Shown piece by piece: positions 9,729 through 18,538 of a stretch of DNA of 36,571 nucleotides (the stretch's first letter is position 1; each line of letters starts with the position of its first letter). Position numbers and translations under genes: made by a program. Location: contig JAITNL010000223.1 of the NCBI GenBank assembly GCA_031290495.1, positions 1 through 36,571 of the forward strand. The letters run 5' to 3'. The notes below the pieces were generated by a model. That model did not search any database, was not told where the DNA came from, and saw only the letters and a list, made by a program, of their open reading frames with translations. Source of the stretch: Accumulibacter sp. (GTDB taxonomy: Bacteria; Pseudomonadota; Gammaproteobacteria; Burkholderiales; Rhodocyclaceae).

Positions 9729-10161
9729 GGGGACTCCGTCGTTGGGGGAAGGGACAAAAATGCTAACACCGAAAAGCGTTTGATTGGCGGTTTGGTTGAA
9801 GGCCGATGTTCCGGCGTTCTGAATGGCACCGGCATTGGTCAGTGATTTACCGTCGTCGCTCTTGCCGTTATCGGCGTGGATGAGTGTGCAATAGCCGCTG
9901 GGGACATCGCCGCCTTCAGGCAGCCATAACTCCAGGACAGATTGAATAACTCGTGACAAAATTCACGCACGCCCTTGTATTTTTTCGTCTTATAGGCGAA
10001 ACTTCTACCCTTATGGGAGAATTTTATATACGTGTTTTTGGGGTTCGCAACCAAAAAAGTGAACAAAATGAAAACGGCGGCACCATTTCTTTTTGATCGG
10101 TCCAGCGCCCGGATCGGAACCAGCGATTTCGGCTCGCCCATGATTCTGACACGATTTTTGT

Positions 10162-10187
10162 CCCCACCCCCCCCCCCCACCCCCCCC
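10162..10187 (+). repeat. Poly-C tract C4-A-C12-A-C8
   Basis: Directly seen: tccccaccccccccccccaccccccccg. Confidence 0.95.
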
Positions 10188-10346
10188 GCTTTCCGTTGTC
10201 GTGTAAGCGCCGCGTTCCAAGCGCCGATGAATAACGACCAGGATTCACGCGCGATTTGCGGAAAACAACATCGCAACATCGACTGGTCTTCGCGGAAAAC
10301 GCGCGTTATTATCTGGGCATCCCTGTTTATACGATTGCCAGTCATC

Positions 10347-11585
10347 ATGATGTTCAGAAATCGATTCGGCCTTTTCGTGGCCGTATTCCTTATTGCCCTG
10401 TTTCCCATTTTGGATACCGCGCTGGCCAATGAAACGGACGGCGCGTCCGCTTTCACCTTGCGCGGTTTCGGCACGCTGGGCGTGGCGCGATCGACCAATG
10501 GACAGGCGGAAATAACGCACGATCTGCTGCAACCGCACGGTGTTTCGAATCACTGGTCGGGAAAAATCGATTCCAACCTCGGCGCGCAGCTCAACTACGT
10601 GGCAAGCGATACCGTCGAAGCGGTTGCCCAGGTGGTCAGCCGCTACAACTACAAGGGAAATTTCACACCGCAAGTGACGGAACTGCTCGTCAACTACGAT
10701 CCCAACGCCAATTTGAAACTGATCGCGGGAAGAATCAGCGCCAATCTTTTCCTGCGCGACGGCAATCGGCTGATTGGCTATTCCCAACTGGCCGTTCGTC
10801 CGAACATCGACTATCTTTCGGGGATGGCGATCACTTATCTGGATGGCGTGGATGGCCGGATCACGCTTCCGCTCGGCAAGGGGCTGCTGATCGGCGAAGC
10901 GTATTACGGCTTTCTCGCGGAAAGGTACGCGCTGGCCAACGGCAACCTCGATCTGCATGGTTCACGCACGATTGGCGTTCAAATCGATTACCTGTCGGGA
11001 GACTGGCAATGGCACGCCGGAATATCGCAGGTCCGCTTCAATCATTCGATGCCGGCGCAAATTCGTGAGTTTCAGGCGGATATGCGCAGGGCTGGAATCG
11101 ATTCCCTGACGCGAGCGGCAAAGAAACTGGATTTGCGGGATACGGATGCCATGTATTACACCGTCGGCATGAACTATGACCCCGGTCCCTTGCTGTTGCA
11201 GCTCATGTTGAGTCGGTTGAACTACGATACCCGCGCCCTGCACGGACGCGATACAGCATTGTTCCGGGCGAGCTATCGCATCGGCGAGGTCAAGCCTTTC
11301 ATCGGCTATTCGTGGGCCAAATCACGGCGCGCGCATATTACGTCGGGTTTGCCGAGCGGGGACGGCTGGGACGACCACTTGCGCATGGTGCTGGCGCAGT
11401 CCTACGTTGACCAGCACACGGTCTCGATGGGGATGCGCTGGGATTTCCAGCGCAACATGGCCTTGAAGTTTCAGGCCGACCTGATTCGCGGCCGATCCAA
11501 TTCAATCTACGCGGTTCGTGACGCTACGCCTCGCTGGGACGGGAAGACAAAGCTTTTTTCCGTGGCGCTGGATTTTGCTTTCTAG
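10347..11585 (+). CDS. Porin-like outer-membrane protein
   Basis: Signal peptide MMFRNRFGLFVAVFLIALFPILDTALA; beta-barrel-like sequence ending FSVALDFAF; ORF is open from 10032. Confidence 0.75.
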   Translation: MMFRNRFGLFVAVFLIALFPILDTALANETDGASAFTLRGFGTLGVARSTNGQAEITHDLLQPHGVSNHWSGKIDSNLGAQLNYVASDTVEAVAQVVSRYNYKGNFTPQVTELLVNYDPNANLKLIAGRISANLFLRDGNRLIGYSQLAVRPNIDYLSGMAITYLDGVDGRITLPLGKGLLIGEAYYGFLAERYALANGNLDLHGSRTIGVQIDYLSGDWQWHAGISQVRFNHSMPAQIREFQADMRRAGIDSLTRAAKKLDLRDTDAMYYTVGMNYDPGPLLLQLMLSRLNYDTRALHGRDTALFRASYRIGEVKPFIGYSWAKSRRAHITSGLPSGDGWDDHLRMVLAQSYVDQHTVSMGMRWDFQRNMALKFQADLIRGRSNSIYAVRDATPRWDGKTKLFSVALDFAF

Positions 11586-11594
11586 GGGAGCGGC

Positions 11595-12020
11595 ATGTTG
11601 AGACGACTCCTCCTTTTCCTCTTTTTCGCGTTGCCGCCCATTGCGGCGAACGCTGAAAGCATCGTCGTCGTGGTCAATCCGGAGAGCGGAGTCGAGTCGC
11701 TCAGCCGCGACGAGGTCATCAATATCTTCCTCGGACGTTTTCGCCAGTTTCCAACAGGAAACATGGCGCTTCCCATTGATCTGTCGCGCGAGGATCCGGT
11801 GCGGAGAGAGTTCTACCAACGGCTGGTGGGTAAAACGCCGTCGGAAATCAATTCCTACTGGTCACGTCTGATACTCTCGGCAAAAACGCGCCCGCCGATA
11901 CAGGTGGAGCGCGTCGAGGACGCGCTGACGCTGGTTCACCGATCGGCCAGCGCGATCGCTTATCTTGAACGCAGACAGATGAACAAACCAATGAGGATCG
12001 TCTTTGAACTGCCGCTTTGA
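11595..12020 (+). CDS. PstS-like periplasmic (phosphate ABC transporter substrate-binding-like) small protein
   Basis: Signal peptide; IVVVVNPESGVESLSRDEVINIFLGRFRQFPTG..PIDLSREDPVRREFYQRLVGKTPSEINSYWSRLILSAKTRPP motif. Confidence 0.82.
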   Translation: MLRRLLLFLFFALPPIAANAESIVVVVNPESGVESLSRDEVINIFLGRFRQFPTGNMALPIDLSREDPVRREFYQRLVGKTPSEINSYWSRLILSAKTRPPIQVERVEDALTLVHRSASAIAYLERRQMNKPMRIVFELPL

Positions 12021-12044
12021 GCCATAATCGCGGTTGCAAGAGGC

Positions 12045-14522
12045 GTGTGGATGTTTTTTGACAGGTGGCGCATGAAGTATTTCTGGCGGCAAAGCATTTT
12101 GGTGCGCACGGCGGCGCAGGTCGTCGGCATCTGCCTGTTTGTCGGTCTGTGCGTTGTCCTGCTGACCAATTACCAGGCCGAGCGTTTTGTACAGCAAGAC
12201 ATTTCCTGGCGTATTCACCAGTTGTTATCGACCTTCGAGCGGACGGTTCAGATCGCCTGTTTTGCCCAGGATGAAAATCTGGCGCAGGAAGTAGTGAACG
12301 GTCTGACCCAGCACAGCGAAATCATCGGCGCGGGGATCACCGACGGCACGAAAATTCTGGCCGAAAGCCAAAGCCAGGGAAACGGCGTGGATGACGAACC
12401 GCAGCGTCGAGTGACCAGCGAACGCATCAGCAGGAGAATCGCGTCGCCGTTCGACGCGACGCAAATCATCGGCGAACTGTTCATCGATCTGGACCCGGAA
12501 ATCGTGAACCTGCACGTTCAAAAGCGTGTTTCCTATGTCGCCACGCTGCTGGGCGTGCAACTGCTGGCTGTGGTTCTGGTCGTGTTGATCGTGGTCCTGC
12601 TGTGGGTCGTGCGTCCGATCAAGCGCATGTCCGACAAGCTGCACCTGATGAACGCGCATTCGGCCGAACCGCTGACGCTTCCCGCCGGACAGGAAAACAC
12701 CGAGATCGGGCGTCTCGCGTTCGACATCAACCAGCTCCGCGAGCGTCTGCTGGTCGCGCTGGACGAAGAGCACAATCTGCGTATCCAGCAGGAAATCGGC
12801 GAGCGCAAGTACCGCGCCATTTTAGAGCAGGCCAAGGCGGGCATTTTCCTGATTGATCGGGGCATGGTGGTGGAATCCGGCAATCCGAGTTTCCATCGTT
12901 GCTTCGGCTTGCCGCCGACGACGGACGAAGCAATCAATTTGTTGCAGCTGCGTTGGCGAAACCCCGACGCGCTCAAGAAGCTCGTCGAGCAATGCGTCGC
13001 GAAAAACGACACGGTCACGGACGATTTCGAGTGCGATGTCGGCGACGATGCGCACTGGTTCAACGTGACACTGACGCCGATTGACGACCAGTTGATCCAG
13101 GGACAATTGTCAGACATTTCCCGGCAAAAACAGATGGAAATGCTGGCGCAGCACGAAGCCGTCACCGATGGACTGACCGGTCTGCTGAATCGCGTCGGTT
13201 TCATACAAAAGCTCGACCAGGAGATTGCCGCCTGCAACGCGAGGAAGGGCGAAAACCAGGGTTTTGCCCTGCTGTGCGTCAATTTCGACAGTTTTCGCCA
13301 GGTCAACGAAACGCTGGGAATCGCCGCCGGCGACCAGATTCTGACCATCGCGGCCCAACGTCTGCGTTCCTGCGTCAAGAGTTCCGATTTTATCTCGCGC
13401 CTGGGCAGCGACGCCTTCGCGCTCATTCTGCGTTCGACGACGGACGAAAAGGTGGTGAATAACATCGCCATACGCATTTCCACCGCCCTGAAAAGTTTTA
13501 TCGACGTCAGCAACACGCCGATGCAACTTGGCGTGAGCATCGGTATCACGCTCTTCCCGCGCGACGACAGCGAACGGCAGATGTTGCTGCGCAACGCCGA
13601 AATGGCGCGCGAACACGCGCGCTACGGTCATGGTCACCGCCGCCACTGCTTCTTCGACTCCACCATGGCGAGCAACGCCGAACACCGGCGGCGTCTGGAA
13701 AGCGACCTGCGCTTTGTCGTCCGGCGCAACGAACTGATCGTCCGTTTCCAGCCAATCGTCGACATGCGGGTACGCCGGATGACCGGCGTGGAAACCCTGG
13801 TACGTTGGGAGCATCCGCAGTTCGGGCTGATTCCTCCCGACATCTTCATTCCGCTGGCCGAGGAAACCGGCGCCATCGTCGATATCGGGCTGTGGGTGCT
13901 CGAAACCGCGATTCAGCAGTTGGCGGTCTGGCGGCGGCAAGGGTTTGATCGTTACATCTCGGTCAACGTTTCAGCGCGGCAGATCCCTGACGGACTGGCG
14001 CCCATTACCATGATCGAGCTTGTCAACCGCTATGGCGTTGAACCGGCCAACCTGGCCATCGAAATTACCGAGAGTCTGTTCATGGGCAATTCGGAAGCGG
14101 TGAAGACCTGGCTCGACGCGGTCCATGCTCTTGGTTTTCCCATTTACCTTGACGACTTCGGAACCGGCTACTCGTCGCTGTCGTATATCAGACACTTCCC
14201 CGTGGATGTGTTGAAAGTGGATAAGTCATTCATCTGCGACATCAACGAGGAAAACAGCGCGTACGCCCTGGTCGGCGCGATCATCAACATGGCGCACAGC
14301 CTGGGATTGAGGGTTGTGGCCGAGGGCGTGGAATCGCAGCGCCAGCTCGACTTGTTGGTAATGGAAGGTTGCAATTGCATACAAGGGTATTATTTTTCGC
14401 GTCCGGTAGCGGCGAACGAGATCGAGGCCGCCAACCAGCGCATCGAAGAATTGATCGCTCTGGCCCCAACGCCACTCTCTGGGGGCGCGGAAATACAGCA
14501 GCTCTCTCTCGGTAAAACCTGA
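12045..14522 (+). CDS. Membrane sensor with HAMP, PAS, degenerate GGDEF and EAL domains (probable c-di-GMP phosphodiesterase)
   Basis: TM-periplasmic-TM-HAMP N-terminus; PAS; GGDEF motif replaced by RLGSDAFAL; EAL domain with ETLVRW, IEITES, LDDFGTGYSSL, KVDKSFI, VVAEGVE, QGYYFSRP. Confidence 0.92.
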   Translation: MWMFFDRWRMKYFWRQSILVRTAAQVVGICLFVGLCVVLLTNYQAERFVQQDISWRIHQLLSTFERTVQIACFAQDENLAQEVVNGLTQHSEIIGAGITDGTKILAESQSQGNGVDDEPQRRVTSERISRRIASPFDATQIIGELFIDLDPEIVNLHVQKRVSYVATLLGVQLLAVVLVVLIVVLLWVVRPIKRMSDKLHLMNAHSAEPLTLPAGQENTEIGRLAFDINQLRERLLVALDEEHNLRIQQEIGERKYRAILEQAKAGIFLIDRGMVVESGNPSFHRCFGLPPTTDEAINLLQLRWRNPDALKKLVEQCVAKNDTVTDDFECDVGDDAHWFNVTLTPIDDQLIQGQLSDISRQKQMEMLAQHEAVTDGLTGLLNRVGFIQKLDQEIAACNARKGENQGFALLCVNFDSFRQVNETLGIAAGDQILTIAAQRLRSCVKSSDFISRLGSDAFALILRSTTDEKVVNNIAIRISTALKSFIDVSNTPMQLGVSIGITLFPRDDSERQMLLRNAEMAREHARYGHGHRRHCFFDSTMASNAEHRRRLESDLRFVVRRNELIVRFQPIVDMRVRRMTGVETLVRWEHPQFGLIPPDIFIPLAEETGAIVDIGLWVLETAIQQLAVWRRQGFDRYISVNVSARQIPDGLAPITMIELVNRYGVEPANLAIEITESLFMGNSEAVKTWLDAVHALGFPIYLDDFGTGYSSLSYIRHFPVDVLKVDKSFICDINEENSAYALVGAIINMAHSLGLRVVAEGVESQRQLDLLVMEGCNCIQGYYFSRPVAANEIEAANQRIEELIALAPTPLSGGAEIQQLSLGKT

Positions 14523-14639
14523 AACCTGGCGCGCGCGAAGCGTCAGGCCGATGGGTACGGCACACCGCGCGCGCTGAAGCGTGACCTGCCCGGCGCCATT
14601 CACGGCGTCGGCGAACATCCCCTTGTTCTCCCGCTGGCT

Positions 14640-14780
14640 TGCTGTATTCGCCCGGAGCGCTTCGACAACGCCCGGCAGACCGCCGCCTTTGCCGGACTCA
14701 GCGGAATGTCTTTCAAGCCAGAATCGACAACGATTGCGGTATCCAGGGAGCGTCTGTTGAGCGACAATGCGCTTCCCCGG
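14640..14780 (+). pseudogene. Possible remnant of an IS110-family transposase C-terminal region
   Basis: Frame reads CCIRPERFDNARQTAAFAGLSGMSFKPESTTIAVSRERLLSDNALPRI, resembling the transposase_20 segment (FxNARxxAAxAGLxP..GxSxxGRxRLSKxGN). Confidence 0.4.
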
Positions 14781-14830
14781 ATTCTCGCCGCGTCAAAATT
14801 TTCACGATCAAAGGTCAAAAAGGTCAAACC

Positions 14831-16321
14831 ATGCCTTCCACTTTGCTTTTCCATTCCGCCGACATACGCCGGATCGAAGCGATGGACGCCGCACAGCGGT
14901 TGATGCAACGCGCGGGACGGGCGGCGGCGGATCTCGCCGTCACATTGCGTAACGACGTCAACGCGCCGGTATTGATTCTCGCCGGTCCCGGCAACAACGG
15001 CGGCGACGCTTTCGAGGCCGCCCGGTTGCTGCGCGAACGCTTTCTGACGGTGTGCGTGGTCTTTGCCGGCAGCGTGGCGCGCTTGCCGTGTGACGCCGCC
15101 GATGCTTTTCGCCGCTTTTCCGAGGCCGGCGGAACGACGTGCGCGGCGATTCCGGCTGACGAACGCTGGTCGCTGATTATCGACGGGCTGTTCGGGATCG
15201 GACTCAAACGCGAAATCGGCGGCGTTTTCGCCGACCTGATCGAACAGGCCAACGCGCTGGCCGAACGCGAACACTGCCCGCTGCTCGCGCTCGACTGTCC
15301 AAGCGGCATCGACGCGGATACCGGCGCGCCGCGCGGGACGGCGATTCGCGCCAGCCATACGCTCACTTTCATTGCCGCCAAGCCGGGCTTGTTTACCGCC
15401 GACGGCCCGGATCATTGCGGCGAGGTAACGGTCGCCGCGCTTGATCTTGACGCGCGGACGTTGGGCGGTTCGCCCGGTTGCATCGTCACGCCGGCTCAAT
15501 TCGCCGACTGGCTGCGGCCGCGGCGGCGCAACACGCACAAGGGCAGCTACGGCAACGCCGGCATTCTCGGCGGCGCGGCGAGCATGACCGGCGCCGCGCT
15601 GCTCGCCGCCCGCGCCGCGTTGCGCTTGGGCAGCGGGCGCGTCTATCTCGGTCTGCTCGACGAGCGCGCCACGGCGCTCGACCCCGCGCAGCCCGAACTG
15701 ATGATCCGCCGCCCCACCAGACTGTTGAGCACCGAACTGAGCGCGCTGGCCTGTGGCCCCGGTCTGGGCGACGGCGGCGAGACCGGCGCCTTGATTACGG
15801 ATGCGTGCCGTCTGGACATTCCGCTGACGCTCGACGCCGACGCGCTGAATCGCGTCGCCGGGAACGCCGGGTTGCGTTTGGCGGTCAAGGCGCGGCGCGC
15901 GCCGACGCTGCTCACGCCGCACCCGGCGGAAGCCGCCCGATTGCTTGATCGCTCCGTGCGCGAGGTGCAAGACGACCGCGTCGCCGCAGCCTGCGAGCTG
16001 GCCGCGAATTTCAACGCGCACGTCGCCCTGAAAGGTTGCGGCACCGTCGTCGCCGCTCTCGACGGCGCGTGGTCAATCAACGCCACCGGCAACCCCGGTC
16101 TGGCGACGGCGGGTAGTGGCGACGTACTGACCGGCATCGTCACCGCCCTGTTGGCGCAGGGCTGGCCGGCGCGCGAGGCGCTGCTCGCCGCCGTGCATCT
16201 GCACGGACTGGCGGCTGATCGTCTGGTGTCCCAAGGCGTCGGCCCAATCGGCCTGAGCGCCGGGGAACTGATCGACAGCGCGCGCGTCTGCCTTAATCAA
16301 TGGACGCGGGAAACCGTGTAG
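14831..16321 (+). CDS. nnr: Bifunctional NAD(P)H-hydrate epimerase/dehydratase
   Basis: GPGNNGGDAFEAARLL (epimerase) and HKGSYGNAGILGG ... LTPHPAEAARLL ... NATGNPGLATAGSGDVLTGIV (dehydratase). Confidence 0.94.
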   Translation: MPSTLLFHSADIRRIEAMDAAQRLMQRAGRAAADLAVTLRNDVNAPVLILAGPGNNGGDAFEAARLLRERFLTVCVVFAGSVARLPCDAADAFRRFSEAGGTTCAAIPADERWSLIIDGLFGIGLKREIGGVFADLIEQANALAEREHCPLLALDCPSGIDADTGAPRGTAIRASHTLTFIAAKPGLFTADGPDHCGEVTVAALDLDARTLGGSPGCIVTPAQFADWLRPRRRNTHKGSYGNAGILGGAASMTGAALLAARAALRLGSGRVYLGLLDERATALDPAQPELMIRRPTRLLSTELSALACGPGLGDGGETGALITDACRLDIPLTLDADALNRVAGNAGLRLAVKARRAPTLLTPHPAEAARLLDRSVREVQDDRVAAACELAANFNAHVALKGCGTVVAALDGAWSINATGNPGLATAGSGDVLTGIVTALLAQGWPAREALLAAVHLHGLAADRLVSQGVGPIGLSAGELIDSARVCLNQWTRETV

Positions 16322-17156
16322 GCAATAAAGGTGAGGTTTCTTCGCTCAAGGCGGGAAGCAGGTCCTTGAGCGCGACGCCGCTGACGCCGAGGCGGACGGA
16401 TTCGCGGAGGAGTTGGGCGAGTTTTTGCGCGGCGGCGGCGGGTGGCGTGCCTTCGGGACGGATGTTGGAGACGCAGTTACGGTCGGCGTCGGTACAGGCG
16501 GGATTGGGGCGAAACGTGAAGTACGCGCCAAGACTGTCGGGGGCGCTCAGGCCAGGGCGTTCGCCGAGCAGCATCAAGGTGTGACGGGCGTGCAGGATGA
16601 CGCCGATTTCGTCTTGCAGTTTGACCCGTCCATAGGGGATGAGCAGGATGGGATAGAGCGTCCAACCCGCGGCGATGAGGATTTCGGCGAGCCGGGCGAC
16701 GGTTTCGGCGGCGTGGCGCGCGGCGGCCTGGGCGGAATGACCGTCGGAGACGACGATGGCGAGATCGCGTTCTCCCCATTCGGCGGCGCGGGCTTGCAGG
16801 GTTTCGCGCGAGGCGACGTCGAGTTTTCGCCCCAGATCGGGGCGCATCAGATAAGTGGAACGGTCAGCGATGGCGGTGGAGAGCCGTTGCGTGGAAAACT
16901 GGAACTGGCTGAATTGGGTTTCCAGCGCGTCAAGATCAAATCTTGCGTGGACGGCATCGCGGGCGCGGGCGTGGGCGAGGCGAAAGTCCAGCACGGAAGC
17001 GGTGCGCTGACTGCCTCCGGCGCGACCCAGCGCGATGCGGGCGAAGGTGTGGCGCTGCAGCGCGGCCCAAGGGTCGCGGGCGGGGTTTAACCCATCCTCT
17101 GCCTTCTCCTTGTCAGGGGAAGGCGTCGAGGGTAAGGACTCAGGCGGCGGGTTCAT
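16293..17156 (-). CDS. eutC: Ethanolamine ammonia-lyase light chain
   Basis: DPWAALQRHTFARIALGRAGGS; LDFRLAHARARDAVH; IVVSDGHSAQA; GERPGLSAPDSLGAYFTF..P..TDADRNCVSNIRPEG. Confidence 0.95.
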   Translation of the reverse strand: MNPPPESLPSTPSPDKEKAEDGLNPARDPWAALQRHTFARIALGRAGGSQRTASVLDFRLAHARARDAVHARFDLDALETQFSQFQFSTQRLSTAIADRSTYLMRPDLGRKLDVASRETLQARAAEWGERDLAIVVSDGHSAQAAARHAAETVARLAEILIAAGWTLYPILLIPYGRVKLQDEIGVILHARHTLMLLGERPGLSAPDSLGAYFTFRPNPACTDADRNCVSNIRPEGTPPAAAAQKLAQLLRESVRLGVSGVALKDLLPALSEETSPLLPTRFPASID

Positions 17157-18534
17157 GGGCGAGCAGCGCGTGGGAAGAAACAGCGGGCAGCAGACGTTGG
17201 CCGTCGGCAACGATGCGCATTTTTTCGAGCCATGCCTGAAATTCCGGCGCGGGTTTGAGTCCCAACACCTGACGCAGATAGTGGCTGTCGTGAAACGAGG
17301 TGGATTGATAGCCCAGCGCGATGTCGTCCGCGCCGGGAATGCCCATGATGTAGGTGCAGCCCGCGACGCCCAGCAGGGTGAGCAGCGTATCCATGTCGTC
17401 CTGGTCGGCTTCGGCGTGGTTGGTGTAGCAGATGTCGCAGCCCATCGGCAGGCCGAGGAGCTTGCCGCAGCAATGGTCTTCGAGTCCGGCGCGGATGATT
17501 TGCTTGCCGTTGTAGAGGTACTCCGGGCCGATGAAGCCGACCACGGTGTTGACCAGCAGCGGTTCGTACAGGCGAGCGACGGCGTAGGCGCGCGCTTCGC
17601 AGGTTTGCATGTCGACGCCGTGATGGGCGTTGGCGGATAGCGCCGCGCCTTGCCCGGTCTCGAAATACATGACGTTGTCGCCCACCGTGCCGCGTTTCAG
17701 CGAACGCGCGGCGTCCCTGGCTTCCGCCAATAGTGGGAGCGTCACGCCAAAGCTGGCGTTCGCCGCTTCGGTGCCGGCAATCGACTGAAAGACCAGATCG
17801 ACCGGCGCGCCGCGTTCGATGATTTCCAGCGTGGTGGTGACATGGGCGAGCACGCAGGATTGGGTCGGAATGGCGTGGCGATGGATGAGTTCGTCGATCA
17901 GGCGCAGCAGCGTTTCCACGGCGGGAACGCTGTCGGTGGCCGGGTTGATGCCGATCACCGCGTCCCCGCAACCGTAGAGCAGGCCATCGAGCATCGAGGC
18001 GGCGATGCCCTTGACATCATCGGTGGGATGATTCGGCTGGAGGCGGACGGAGAGCCGCCCCGGTAAACCGATGGTGTCGCGGAAGGCGGTAACGACGCGG
18101 CATTTGGCGGCGACCAGAATCAGATCCTGATTGCTCATCAGCTTGGCGACGGCGGCGACCATTTCGGGCGTCAGCCCCGGCGCGAGCGCCTGGAGCGTGG
18201 CGGCGTCGGTTTCGTAGCGCAGCAGCCAGTCACGCAATGCGCCCACGGTCAGTCCGGCCACCGGCGCGAAGGCGGCACGATCATGCGTGTCGATGATGAG
18301 ACGGGTGACGGCGTCCGTTTCGTAAGGAATCAACAGGTCTTCGAGAAATTGCGCCAGCGGTACATCGGCCAGACACAGTTGCGCGGCAATGCGCTCCTCG
18401 GCGCTTTCGGCGGCCAGTCCCGCCAGCACATCGCCGTAACGCAACGGCGTCGCCCTGGCCATCAGCTCGCGCAGCGAAGCAAAGGTGTAGCGATGATTGC
18501 CGACCGGCAATGACCATTGAGAAGAAAAACGCAT
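17140..18534 (-). CDS. eutB: Ethanolamine ammonia-lyase heavy chain
   Basis: VRLQPNHPTDDVKGIAASMLDGLLYGCGDAVIGINPATDS; FIGPEYLYNGKQIIRAGLEDHCCGKLLGLPMGCDICYTNHAEADQDDMD. Confidence 0.97.
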   Translation of the reverse strand: MRFSSQWSLPVGNHRYTFASLRELMARATPLRYGDVLAGLAAESAEERIAAQLCLADVPLAQFLEDLLIPYETDAVTRLIIDTHDRAAFAPVAGLTVGALRDWLLRYETDAATLQALAPGLTPEMVAAVAKLMSNQDLILVAAKCRVVTAFRDTIGLPGRLSVRLQPNHPTDDVKGIAASMLDGLLYGCGDAVIGINPATDSVPAVETLLRLIDELIHRHAIPTQSCVLAHVTTTLEIIERGAPVDLVFQSIAGTEAANASFGVTLPLLAEARDAARSLKRGTVGDNVMYFETGQGAALSANAHHGVDMQTCEARAYAVARLYEPLLVNTVVGFIGPEYLYNGKQIIRAGLEDHCCGKLLGLPMGCDICYTNHAEADQDDMDTLLTLLGVAGCTYIMGIPGADDIALGYQSTSFHDSHYLRQVLGLKPAPEFQAWLEKMRIVADGQRLLPAVSSHALLAHEPAA

Positions 18535-18538
18535 GGCG

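Noticed and set aside
8440-9845. Long overlapping ORFs on both strands over metY (for example 8442-9845 +)
   Set aside because: High-GC antisense frames; the metY frame has clear family motifs.
9839-10498. Minus-strand ORF with segment NTYIKFSHKGRSFAYKTKKYKGVREFCHELFNLSWSYGCLKAAMS
   Set aside because: Looks partly protein-like but is antisense to the poly-C region, has no recognisable family and no clear start; may be a decayed gene, not supported enough to call.
16293-16321. 29-bp convergent overlap of nnr and eutC 3' ends
   Set aside because: Real but common in compact genomes; not notable alone.
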